A stretch of 64,000 nucleotides of DNA from the NCBI GenBank assembly GCA_024362935.1, contig JANCRA010000010.1, positions 12,516,501-12,580,500 of the forward strand, given 5' to 3'. This stretch comes from Setophaga petechia. Lineage: Eukaryota; Chordata; Aves; Passeriformes; Parulidae. Position numbers and translations under genes: made by a program. The notes beneath the pieces are model-generated. The model worked only from the letters and a program-made list of their open reading frames with translations, had not been told where the DNA came from and did no database searches. Below are positions 27,301 to 40,100 of the stretch, piece after piece; positions within the stretch are counted from its first letter, which is position 1; every line of letters starts with the position of its first letter.

Positions 27301-28595
27301 GCAGGGCCAAACCTGTGCTAATAAGAGAAGAGCAGAAGGAGTTTCTCACGTTCAGGATCCTGTAGAGGGCTGGGGTGTCCCCAGCAGCTTGGCTTTAGCA
27401 CCAGCCTTACCTGATTCACAAGACCAGCACAAGCACCAGAGAGACCCTCTCTGAGGTGGTGGGGACGGTGCAGCAAGGAGGAGGAAAATGGTGTTGGGGC
27501 AGTGGGAATTACTTGCCAGGACTGCTCAAGCCCGTGCCAAACTTGAGCCAATAAAGCTTTGCAAAGTAAAGCACTAAGCTCAAATTATTAAAATATATAC
27601 ATACACATTCTCTAAGGTGCCCCTCAAAGTGGGACTGGCAGTCAGATGCTTTGCTTTCCCCACAGGCTGCAGCAGAGGATAAAGCAGTGATGCCGAAAGC
27701 AGGGCAGTGTGGGCTGAAGGCTCTCCAGCTCAGCAGCACCAGGCAATTTGTCCTTCATGACAAAAAAAAAGAAGAGGAAACTCAGGGAAAGGGGAGGCTA
27801 CAGCTCTTTTATTTCTCAGGGAGTGCTTTTCCCATGCCTGGCAGCCCAGGGCTGCTCAGTTTTCACTGTTAGGGACCCTCAGCCATGTGTGACACCCATG
27901 CAGGGGCCTCAGCTCTGCAGGGACACCAGAGCAGAGCTGGGAGCAATGAAACACCCAAGGCCAGCAGGCACTCAACACAGCTGAGGTTCAAGTGTTTTAG
28001 AGCTGGCCAGGTCCTTGAATAAGGCATCATGGGGGACTTGGCCTCCCCTTTTCCCTTCTCTGCAAGAAGGCAGATAATTAATAAAGGTGAGGCCCAGTGA
28101 CATTTTTCAAAGGTTTGATCCATCTCCTCAGCTCCTGGCTCTTCAGCATCTTATTATCAGGAGGACTCTAGTGCTTCTTCAGTTTCAGTGAGATTTGGCT
28201 GCTTCCAGCCTCAAAAGCCTCTCTGATGGTAGCCTCTCTCAGATTGCCACCCTAGAGCAAGGACCTGAGGAGTCACTGGCCCCAGCCTTGTGCCTGATCA
28301 TCACCCAGACCAACACAGGCAGTCCTGGACTCATTCCAGAGCAGTTGTTAATGAGTGGATGGTGACTGTGGGAGAGGCTTTAATTCTGACCTGAAACGTG
28401 GTTATCAAAACACTCTTTGTTAGGAAACACTGATTTTCCTGAAGCCCTATTAAAATTGTGTTGTCCAACCCTGAATGGATGAGAAAAAAACCAAGAAGTT
28501 CTACCTGACAAGTAAGAACTAAAACCAGGCAGAGTCGTGGCAAGAAAAATCAACTTGCAAATCCACAGCATTACTCTTTTTTTTTTTTAACCCAC

Positions 28596-29264
28596 TTTAT
28601 TTATGTGTGTGTTTCTATAAACATTTGAACTACTGGACATTTCATAAACCGTAAAAACAAACCTTCCTGCCCCTAAAATGCAATCTAACCAGCTTTTTGG
28701 TCAGACACCAGTGATGCTGGCAGGGCAGGCAGGTGGTATCCCTAGATAACCTCCACTGGGCATGAGCCAGCAGCTCACTGCCTCAGATCCTGAGCCTCTG
28801 GTTGCTCTGCTACTCCAGAAGCAGGAGAAAAGTGGGGTGAATAAAGAATTTCCCTTGGTGGAAAGTCAGAGTCTGATGGAGCAGCATCCCCTGGCAGGAT
28901 CAGACACAGTGACCTGGGCAGGCTCTGGAGCAGCCTCGGGGCTGTCTCAGTGCTGGGGACTGACACCGTGGCCCAAATGCTCCTTCCTCCCTTCCTGCCT
29001 GCCTCCCCAGTGGCCCAGCTGCTCCTGTAGCCTTGTTTGCAGGTGTGAGCAGGGGGTGCTCCTTCAATCCGCTTTGCTCCCCTCCAAGGGCAGGAGTTTG
29101 TGGGTGCTGATTCCTGGGGCCGGCTGTAAGGCACGGTGGGGAGGGCAGGGGGTGGCAGGGTGGCAGGGGGGCCCAGCCCAGCCAGGCGAGCCAGCACAGA
29201 GTGCCAGGCACCCACTGGAGGGGAGCACCGTGTCACAGCAGGGACGAGAGCAGCACAGGCACTC
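28596..29264 (-). terminator. SLC41A3: SLC41A3 3' UTR and polyadenylation signal
   Basis: From the TGA at 29265 the minus strand runs about 665 bp to AATAAA at 28601-28596, within the longer AAATAAAG. An A-rich run follows about 15 bases downstream. No earlier canonical minus-strand hexamer was noticed. This is the most likely end of the transcript, though a longer 3' UTR cannot be excluded. Confidence 0.6.
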
Positions 29265-29450
29265 TCAGTTGCCCAGGTTCATGTCTGCGCCGTGGATGAG
29301 CCAGACCAGGCGGAAGCAGATGGCCAGGAACCCCGTGCCCAGCAGGTCCCCCAGGGCAGTGAGGTAGGGGATGGAGAAATTGTCTGGGTCCAGAGCCTTC
29401 CTCCACATCAGGCGCACGATCAGGTCGGCCACGTAGAGCAGGATCCCCAC
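29265..29450 (-). CDS. SLC41A3: SLC41A3 terminal coding exon
   Basis: Acceptor CTCTCCCAG is followed by GTG GGG ATC in phase 0, and the exon ends at TGA. It encodes residues 425-485, starting [20 protein letters not shown]. It includes the second-half [19 protein letters not shown] element and the last hydrophobic helix ([13 protein letters not shown]), and ends in a short hydrophilic tail, HGADMNLGN. Confidence 0.95.
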   Translation of the reverse strand: MGILLYVADLIVRLMWRKALDPDNFSIPYLTALGDLLGTGFLAICFRLVWLIHGADMNLGN

Positions 29451-32400
29451 CTGGGAGAGGCAGAGAGAGGGAAACGGACAAAGCCTGGATCAGAGCCAAA
29501 GGGGGCTGCCATGGCCAGGGGACCAGAGCTAACAGGGTCACTGAGCATGCACACCTTCCCCAGAGAGCTGGGGTTCCTCCTGGGATGGATGGGATGGGAT
29601 GGCATGGGATGGCATGGGATGGCATGGCATGGCATGGCATGGCATGGCATGGCACAGCATGGCACGGGTGTAGCTGGCTCCTACCCTATCACATAACCCA
29701 CAGTGCCACAGCCCTCTGCCACCAGCAACAACTGCAGAGACCCTGCTTGAACTGCTCACCAGCACTGCCTCCCAAACCAGAGCCTGGCCACACCAAAAGC
29801 ATCTGCCAAAGGTACAGTTCCTATCCCTGTGCCTTGAGTGGGAGTGCTCCACTCATTCCACCAGATGAAGGTTTCTGTGAATATGCAGGCAACCCCAAAG
29901 GACAATTTTGTAGCCAAACTTTTTTCTCTTCATCCTTCTCTTTTTCCATTAGAAATTCAGATCTTGTCTACTTTGTTTTTCCTAAAAGTCTCAGTGGACA
30001 ACTGGAGTTTGAGGCATTTTTACATCAAAGCCATCCCAAGCAGAACTGACATGATAAAAAAAAAATCTTTTTTTTCATCTCAACAGTTTAAAAATCTTTG
30101 TTGTGATTTCTTTTAATTCTAATTTCATTCCCAATCCTGATAAACAGATGGCAGAAAAAAAATTTCGGCTAAAGATTAAAGACTGTCTAGTTAATTGAAT
30201 TAAGAAGGGAGAGAGAATTTGCACCCACATCTGTGGTCCCTCCATGGGAGACCACAGCACATCAGGAACCAAAGCCTGAGGCAGCATTTCTAAAGGTGAA
30301 AACTGCAAGCTGGGTTGGGAGAAAAGGAGGAGGAGAGATGGGGGAAGTAAATTAAATAACAGAATCACAGAAACTAAAGCTGGCTGGAAACTTGAGTGTT
30401 TCACACAGATCATTTGTCTTCCTCAATTCAGGATCAAATACATCCACATCTTTCCTGATGGAAAATTTGTTTAACTTGTACTAAACAACCCTCACAGATG
30501 GAGATGCCACACTTTAAGCAATCAGGCCCATAGCTTTTCCCTCCCATTTTTGTTTTTCTCAAAGCCTAACATAAATCTGCCTTTTTCCGTTTGAAATCCA
30601 TGATTTCATGTTTCCTCCCCTAATGACTACATAGCAAATGTTATTCTGTCCCTTCCTACAGAAATTTGGCAGTTTAAAGGCTGTTAACCAGACTTTTCCC
30701 AAGTCTCTCTACTTTGGACCAGTTAACCCCAGTCCATTCAATCATTCCTCTGAGGTCATGTTTTCTGGGCCCCTGATTTTGGGCTTCCTCCAAATGACCC
30801 AAACTTTCCCCCCAGCCCTTTTTCTTTCTGTCTTTCTTTATAAAGTGTAACAGAGGGGAAACAAGGGCCAGGCTGAGTGTCCCCTCCTCCCCTGACCTCC
30901 ACGGGAATTTTTTGGGGTCAGTGGTGTTGCTGGGATGCTGCTCTTTGTGCTGTCATTTATTCTTGCATTTTCATGCCTGGCTTTGGTTGAGGAGTTACCT
31001 CGATGCATGAAGAGAAGGATAAATATTTTCCTTTAAACTGTGGCTGTGCTTCTGGGCTTAGGGCTGTGCAAAGGTCGAGGAAAACTGATTGTTTACACAC
31101 ACAAGGAATTCACCCTCAGACACAGGGCTGCTTGTAAGGCAAAGTGAGAGTCAGCCACCTCATCATGCAAATCAATGAATCACTCATTTAAAAGGGCAAG
31201 TGAAGTCAGAGCCTCTGTGAGTTCAGGCAACAGCCACATGCATTTCTGAGTGAGAAAAATAAAGTTTACAGGGCAGGAAAAGCAGAACAAATCAGATGAT
31301 CTGCTCATTGCCTACCAGGAGCTTTTACTTTTGAAGATGAACTCCTCAGGGCCTGGGCTTTCCCTTTGTGTTTTTGCCCCCCATGGCCCTGCCCAGAGGG
31401 ATTCCCTAGGTTTTCACCATAAAATGTGACAGTGGTTTCCAAAACGGGTGGGGAAACCTGCTGGCTGCAGCTCACTGCTTCTCACCTTGCTGGGGTAACT
31501 AGAGGCAGCCTGGAAATATTTGGAGTTTAGAGACCCAAGGAGTGAACATTTTAAAGCAAGGTACTTCTTGCTAAGTGTGCCTCTGCACACTTACTGCAGC
31601 TCAGTGGGTGTTGAGAAGTTTTTCCTCCTCTCACCCTAAAGCACAGTTGTGCTCATGTGGGAAACTAGAGCCTGGCAATTTGGGTGAAGTATTACTGGAG
31701 CTACAGAATGCACATGATTCTTGGCAGAAGCACACCTGAAATGACAGGAAGCAGAGCCTGCTGCTGAATGTTTTACTGTGACTCCTTTTTAACCTGGAGG
31801 ATGCTGGCTTTATGCTATCTGATAGATTCCTTTTGGGTGAGAGTTTGGGGTTTACCTGCAGCAAAGCAGCAGCCAGATAGAACATCACAAAGGTGAAGGA
31901 CAGGGATGTGTGGCCTCCCTGCAGCAGGTGGATGGTGTAGAGGAACACCAGGTGCCCTGGGATGACCAGCAGGAACAGGACCCGGGCTGACTTGGAATTC
32001 ACCTCTGCAGAGCACAGAGACAGAAACAGGGGTAACAGCAGCTGGGGAGGGCGAGGGGAGGACAGGACACAGTGAATATTTTAATGCATCAACCCTCCCA
32101 CCAACCCCATTGCTAATGCCTTCTCCAGATCACACAAACATAGGCAGCATCTGCAGGATCAGCCCAGCAGCTTTGTCTAGAACTGGAACTGCATGCCAAA
32201 GGCTTTGTGCTCCGTGCTGATCCACTGTGATTCTTGCAAACACTCCTCTCAGCTGCTCTCTGCCTCCCACAACTTCTGCTCTGCCTCCCTGCAACAGATT
32301 TTCCCAGTTTATAGTTTGATCTAGCACTAACTCTCAACCTAACAGGGAATATCAAGAGGAACTCTATAAGGACAACAGACCCAAAATTGAGTTTTGCTGA

Positions 32401-34116
32401 TGCTTAAGTATTTCCAGTGCTGAAGGTGGAGGAATTGCTGATTTTCAGCAAGATTATGGTCTATTCAGTGCTCTGTCCACAGGTGATGGCTGTAGGCTGG
32501 CCATTAAAATGACTTTCTGTTAGATCAAATCTAAGATTCCTTTTCAATTACTTTCTTTAGTGCTCCCTGAAGGCCACTTTCATTGCATGCCACTGAGCAA
32601 ATATGCCTTAAGCCTTTTTTTTTCATGCTGCCCACTGCAAGGATGCTTCCTCTCTGATCTGAGTTTTCTCTGAGGAAGGGGAAAATTCTGCCTTTGAAAC
32701 CCAGCCAGTGCTTCACCAGGCAGGCTTGGGAAAGGAGCTGCCTGTGAGGACAGACAGACAAGGACACCAAGGGCTCAGGGTCTACCTGATGAGAAGAATG
32801 TGGTGCATGGGTTGGGCCAGTTCTGCCTCATCTTGTATGGCAAAACTCCAGGCATGCTCCAGAAGTGCAGGAATGTAGAAATTCGGCTGGCTTGGATGGC
32901 AACCAGATTCCCCCCAACACCTGTGAGGACAAAACACAGAAAACCTGTAAACCACCTTCACCACAGCAGGAAACAGCAGTCCAAAACCCAGCCTAGGGTG
33001 AGTCAATCAAACCTGACCCCTGCATCCCTAGGGGTGCTGCACTATTCACTTTGCAGGAACAGCTCCTAAAAATCAGGAAGGCTCCAGTAATTGTGATCTT
33101 CTGACTGCTGGCTGAAAACATTTTCCCCTTCTCCCCAGCACTGGATGTGGCCTCTGAGATGATGTGATTGCACCTGGCTGGACACAGTCTGTGAGCAACA
33201 CCCGGGGAAAGCAGGGCAGATGCTGCTCATGGCCACTTCTTGGATTTACTCACTCAGAGAAACATTATTGTTTGAAAGACAACAAAGCATCACAGAGAGT
33301 GATTATATGTCTGTCTGAAGGTACCTAGCACACTTGTTCAGTGAGAAGGAATCATGAGGATGAATTAGAACCCAAAAATGTTAGCTAATTAAAGTAAATT
33401 CATTCATTCCAGACTGATTAATTGCAGCAAACATGAAAAAGCAGATATAGAGGGATAATGATCTATGGAACAAACTTCCACCACCCTAAGTATTTTCAGG
33501 GTGGAAATGCCACAGAAAAGATAAGGGTGAGCCAGATGCTACAGCCTTCTCATGCCTTCCCTTCCTTGGAGAAGAAATCATCATTAAATGTGAGATTTGC
33601 CAGATGGGAATCAAAGTGAAAATACTCAGGCTGTCCCATTGTAGCTGAAGATGGACCTGTCTGGGCCATGCACTGCCATGCTTTGCACAGGCAGAGTGAA
33701 GAGCTTTGAGGGTGGCACGAGGCCCTTGGAACCCGGGTTTCCCTTGGAATGGGCCCGTCCTGCAAGAATGCTATAGTAGCAGAAAAATAAGCTAGTGGAT
33801 CTTCAGTGACACCAGGATCCCCAGCAGTCTGTGCTGATAGGTGTGTGCTGTAAATAAATATAAATAATACAAATAATATAAATATAAATATAAATATAAA
33901 TATAAATATAAATATAAATATAAATATAAATATAGATAGTGCAAATAATATAAATATAAATATACACACAAAATACGTTGAGATATATATATAAATCCAA
34001 TTATATCCAATCCATGCATATAATCTTTATATATATATAAAGATACATATTTATCTCATGCATATAAAAATTATGAATATAAATATAATATATAAATATA
34101 TATGCACACAAACTAT

Positions 34117-34152
<36 letters not shown>

Positions 34153-37100
34153 CAAATTATATCCAATCCATGCATATAATCTCTCAGATTCATACACATG
34201 TATAATCTAATTATATTACTAGTTATCAACATTCTGTATAGGAGATGATTGCACCACACAAATCGCTGAGTGGAGGGAAGGAAACAAGGGAAAATGGATT
34301 TATTGTGACATCCCAGTAGGTTTGATTTTATGAAAAGTGTCAATGTAGCTCTCAGAGATGCTGTTAACCTTTTTGCACAGCTCTGTCCTCACTGCTGTTT
34401 TGCTCCAGAGACATTTCAAAACACAAGCAGGAACGTGATGGGGACCAGTAGCTTCACTTCCACTCATGATGGGAGCAGGGAATTGAACACTGGTCTCTAT
34501 GTAGGGGCAATGGGGGATGCCAGAAGCTTTGGGAGGAAGGGGAGGTATTAATAAAAGCCTGCATTGAACCCCCATGCCCACCTACCATTAATCACAGGTG
34601 TGAAAACTGCCATGCCTTCAAACTTTGGGTCAGTCACAGTTTTGTCCAGGATGAGCCCCCCAATGCTGTTAAGAAAAGGACAGCAAATGAGGTTGGAGCA
34701 GTCTTTTCCCAGGGCAATTCCTACCCTGAAAACAGCACCCTGCCATGGGTTACTGCATCTTCCCCACTGCCAGACTGGACTGTTCACCATGCACTCCTTC
34801 CACAGCTCAGCTTCCACCAACAGAAAGCATTACAGATTTTGTTAATGGCATAATGAGCTCAGAAGGACCTCCTTGCCCACCCCCAAGCAAAACTTGTAGT
34901 AGTTAGGAAAGCATTATCATCCTTCCACAAAGTCTTGTTATACTTCTCTACTGGACTTAGCAGTTTTTTAAAAATTCTCTTTCAGATCTCAGCTTGTAGC
35001 ACAGGAAGAAGGAACTACCTGGCTCTACATTTACCAGTATTTTCTCTTTACAGCTGGATAAGAATGAGGTTGAAGCCTGACAATTTGTGATGATCATCAT
35101 CTGTGCTTTCATTTTCCTGGATTTCACCCATGCAGTGCCTGGATGTGTGAGTGAGACTTAGAATGATTTGCTTTTCCCAGTCCTTTGGGGACTCCTTATC
35201 AGCTGTCTCACAAATAAGAGACAGACTGAAATCCTTTGGCACAGATTGTATCTCCCTTATGCAGGACTGAGAAGGACCAGAGGCAATTTAAAAAAAAAAT
35301 TGAGAATCTTCTCTGGCAAGAGGTGCAGAAACCCAGAGCAATGGGAATATTTCTCTGTCTGCTCTGGGGTGCCCTGACTCCCAGGGGAGCACCAACTTTG
35401 ACCCTCATTCATGGAGAAAGTTTCCCAGACTTCAAGATAGACTGGAATCCACAAAAGTGTGGAATAGATTATAGAGAGTAGTGTAGGTGCATCACTTTGT
35501 GAAAAATTGAGGTTTTGGGATTTTTAGTATGTTGCAGATGGAAGCAAGATGGAAGGCACAGGGTGTTGTCCTGGGTTTCTTCTTCATGCTTCTTCTTCAT
35601 GGGTTTGGGTGGCATTTTGTAATTGGGCAGAAAAGTCTGCATTGGGGGCTCTGTGGGATCAGTTATTGGGTTAAAAGGGAAAATAATCCAGGTGTCAGTT
35701 CTTAATTGGACAGTTTAGTCTTAAAAGACCTTGTACCAAGAGATTGTTGGCCATTTTGTGCCTTCTAATGAAAAGCTGCTGAACTCACAGTAGTGAGACT
35801 GTTTTACTGATAAGAAGTAATAAACACCTGAGTCCCAACACAAATTACTGTCTCAATGCCTTCAACCCAGACCCAGAAAAACTGACAACTGGTCCCCCCC
35901 CAAAGAGGATACTCTGCAGCAGGAGAAGGGCCTGCAGCTGGCACACAGTACTTCAAACTTTACAGACTCAGAAAAGAGTCTGTTGGAGAGTCACCAATGG
36001 CTGAGAAGCTCTGGGCAAATCCCCTGCTGCTGTCCCTGGCAGTGTCACCCTTGGTGTCCCTCTGAGTGAGCCCAGGTGTGTGTGCAGGGTGCAGCCAGGG
36101 CTGGGAGCTGTGCCCCCCTTACCTGCTGATGCTCATGGCAACAATGACCGGCTGCCAGCCAGACTTCAGCACTTCGGCCAGGGATGGACTTTGCTTGGCA
36201 ATGGCAACCCAGAGAGGGATCATGACAATGAACACAGCACAGATCAGAGGAGAGAGGTACTTCACATCTGGCAAGGAAAAGAAATGTTGAATTAAATTAA
36301 ACCGTAGCTTCACTGGTTGCCAAAATCGTAATGCACAAAGATGGGAAGAAATGCAGCAGGATTCTTGCTCCAACTGAGTTATGTTAGAGGAAAAATCACA
36401 TGAAGCATGATAGTCCCCACAAAACCACCTCATTCCACCACAGAAATCCATAATTAATCCCTGAAATTCACTGCTAGAGGATGCTGTTTGAAAATCAGCA
36501 GGATTCAAAGCAAGTTATATTTGAAGATGAACAACTCTCCAATTTCATCTCCAACTAAGAAAGATAAAAAGTTACAAAATTTCTGGCTTCAGGGTGCAAA
36601 TCAAACAGCAGGGCAAGGGGGAAACTCCTGTGTGGAAGCTGTATCCCACTCAGGGCAGACACCTCATACCTTCACCTAAAACATGAGGTAAGAAGCACTT
36701 TAGGAGGCGAGCTAGCAGAATTGCTGAGCAGCTCGTCTGCTCTATAGGAACAAATGTTCTCTGGCACGTATCAGCCAGTTCAGTTCTGGGGTTTCTTTTG
36801 TGCTAGCTTGCATGTGTTTCCATTAGGTGCTTTTTCCATTCAGCAGAGGCATAGCCTTGGATCTTTAGAAACAAAGAAATTAAAAAATAAGATGTGCAGC
36901 ACTAAAAGAAAATAAACATGACTCAGAAGCATGAGAAACACCTTCGAGCAATGGGGCTGATGCCAGCCCTTTTGATACAAAAATGCTCCTTCAACAAAGC
37001 TCTCCATCTGGTCTCTGAGCTGGGGCCAAAGGCAGTGGGATGTAATGCTGGCTTTGCAGGTAATCTGGGAGATGAAGCAGCTCCAAATGTGCATTTTTAA

Positions 37101-40100
37101 CAACACCACTGCCAGGGCCTTGGGCTACCTGGATGAGACAGCACTGACGTGATGGCATCTTGTGGGAGTGAAAGGCTCTCACACAAAGAGGTACAACTCC
37201 TCATGAGAGGCTTCAATGGCACTGAAATGAAACTCCTTCTGGGAGTTAAGAGTTTTGTCAGTGCACTTCACCCTCTGGAGTCATCCAGGACAGGTGGGTT
37301 GTGTGACAGACTCAGCTGCTGAACTGGGTCTCTTATCCACACCACATGTTGTTTTGAGCAATTAATTCCATTTTAAATAATGCAGGCACAGCACTGGAGT
37401 TGATCAAACCTTATCAGAGCCCACAGAAAGGCTCCTGGTGGGATGAATGCTCTTCAGGCTCCACATTCCAGTTCTGCTGCATTCTCTCACAGGCAGCCCA
37501 TAAGCAAGCTGAAACCCTTTGGCACAGTTTGTATCTGCTTTGTGCAGGACTGAGAAGGACCAGAGGCAATTTAAAAAAAAATAGAGAATCTTCTCTGGCA
37601 AGAATATTCTGCAGAAGGAGAAGGTGCTGCCTCAGGTGGCACACAGTACTTCAAACTTTACAGGCTCATCAGTATTTTTGAAGTATACATACACATTTTG
37701 GTAGGACCCAGAATTTAGAGTGTGACCTGCACCTTATAACACACTGGGCAGGGAAATGGATTTGTTCAAGCACCATCAGCAGTGCCATCCTTCTACCTGC
37801 TTCACTTCATGCTCCCAATGACTTGGTGTCTGTGTGCTGACTATTTTCCATCTCAAGAGGCTCTTTAAACTTCTCTGGCAACCCCAGAAATGCTCTCTGG
37901 TCACAGCCACAGAGGTTATCATGTTGTTCTGCCCTGTGCTCCCTGGGAGATATTATCTGAGGCTCAGCAAGTCAAAGATAGATTAGCTTTACAGAGGCAG
38001 GTGCAATGGCATCATGGAAAACTCCTATTAAAAAAAAGCACCTCTGAAGCTCAAGGAGGACAGGATGGAAGCAATCCACAGGCCTCTCCCTGCAGTGTGG
38101 GCTCCTTCACTCCCTCACTTGTGCTTGCACATGGAATGAGTTATGCAAACTGAGAACAGCTGCCTCGCTGCTTCTGCTCAGTCTGGAGCAACAGTTTGGC
38201 TTTCAAATGGAATTGAGTTTGCTGCATCTTTTTATTTTCCCATTTCTGTTCTAGCTTAGGCTCACAGTAAATAGCCCAACATTTTAAAAGCAACAGACAT
38301 ACATCACCAATGTTTTGAACTTCTGAGGGTCATCAGGTGCCCAAGCCTTTGGCACCCAGCAGCACAGCTAACCCCAGACCACGACTCCAGCTCAGTGTCC
38401 TGCAGGCACAAAACACTGCAGAGTACCTCCCTCCAACTGAATATCTTGTTCATCCATGACTCTCCATGTGAGAGGATACAAGAATATTTTACTAGTGCCA
38501 AACCCCTGGAATTGCTTTGTGAAAAAGGAGCTGCTGCTACCCATGCACAGGAAGGAGTTTTGCTGGCTAGTGACAGATCGAGGAACAGAGTCAGTGTCAC
38601 ATATGCCAGCCTCCTGTTCCAAAGCTGCACAATACATGTTGGTCATTTCTTTGACAAATCCCAGTTGTGTTTACTAGGTTCTGCCTTCCAGTTTGTTACT
38701 AAAAGACAGTCTGGAAAAAGCCTCTTTGGTAGTTTTTCTATCCCAGTGGCATGACAGCCTCCATTCTGAATCATGCCAGAAACGCTGAGGCAGCCTGCAG
38801 TAATTTCAGAAGGATTTGTGAGCTCCCTTGCTGAGCTGCAGCTCCCTGCTGAACACTGTACCTATGTATTTGAAGAGTGTGCTGCTGATTCCTGCCAGGA
38901 GGGAAAGGGTTATCAAATCTCCCAGGCTCGCTGCTATGGGTGTGGCGACATTGTCTGGATTGATCCCAACTTTCCTGGCTCCAATGATCACACCAATCAT
39001 CACCAGACCTAGAGAAGACACAGAGCAGGCATCAGAGAGAGCATTTGGCTGTGTTTTACCCCAGAGCTGCTGCTCTGGTTCAGGATGTGGGGGTCTAAGA
39101 GAAGCAAGAAGCACAATACCCACAACAGCACCATGCAGCTGGAGACTGGGCACCCCCAGGAATTTGTCCTTTTGTTTTCACCAACCTGAAGTGCATGACT
39201 CTGTCCTTATAAACTACACCAAGGGCCCAGAGCAAATTCCAGGGATCAAAGCAGATACCAGCAGGCAGCCCAAATGTAGAAGCTCCCCTCCTGAGCAGCC
39301 TAATCTTTGCTGCCTTGAAGCAGGAGCAGGCATGAAGCACACCCATAGATAAGCACACAGCAGGCATGCAGCAGCCTCTTGGTGCCATCCCCTCCTCTGG
39401 ATTCCACAGCACAAAGATATTTTCCATATTAGACTGAAATTTCTCAAAGTTTGAACCACCAAGGAGCAATGAGCTTCCTTACAGTAGCCTGCATTTCAGC
39501 CCAGCCATCAGGTTGAGCCCTCATGTCCCAGAACCTTTGGGGCTGCTTTAATTTGCACTGGGTGGATATTGATGCTGTGAGCAGCTCTAGAGTCAAGGGG
39601 TTAGGGTCTCTTCCCTGGTCCTCTGAGGTGCAGCTGGAATATTGAGCTGCTTTTCAGCATTGCTGGGGAGAAGAGAGGTTTTGCTTGCCTGAGTTTGGGA
39701 GTACCAACCCCAAAATGTGGGAATCCCTGAGCTATCAGATCTCTCACAGGGATGTGGAAGAAACACCTGGAATAAGCTAACTAGCAAAGGCAGCCTTGAG
39801 ACAAGACATAAGATATCCCTTCAAAGTCCCTCTGTGGCTGACAGGCTGCATCAAAGGAAGCCCAAGAAATGGTGAGTCCCTCCAGCCCAAGAAATGGTGA
39901 TTCCCTCCAGCTCACAGCCTCTCCAGAGCTGAGCATGCACAGGACCATCAGTTCTACCCCAAGAAATGCTACATATGCATTTTCCCTGATACAACATCCC
40001 TAACCCAAAAACACATCCTCACACAACGTGACATTTCCACAGCAGCCCTCCCAGACACACACACTCCCCTCCCCTCAGCATAGGTCATGCTGCTCCCCTC

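Larger units (their letters stand above)
21841..28570. other. Intergenic gap between convergent CHST13 and SLC41A3
   Basis: No coding exon was recognised. The gap contains a TG/AG microsatellite (about 22434-22482), a GC-rich minisatellite and CpG block (23981-24290) and an AT-rich stretch (about 24680-24790). There is also an isolated plus-strand AATAAA at about 27551 with no associated open frame. Short open frames on both strands look random. Confidence 0.6.

Noticed and set aside
29420..29665. Met/Pro/Cys/His repeat peptide on the minus strand
   Set aside because: It is a translation of the ATGGC pentanucleotide array.
33550..34019. Ile/Phe/Tyr-rich repeat peptides
   Set aside because: They are translations of the (AAATAT)n microsatellite.
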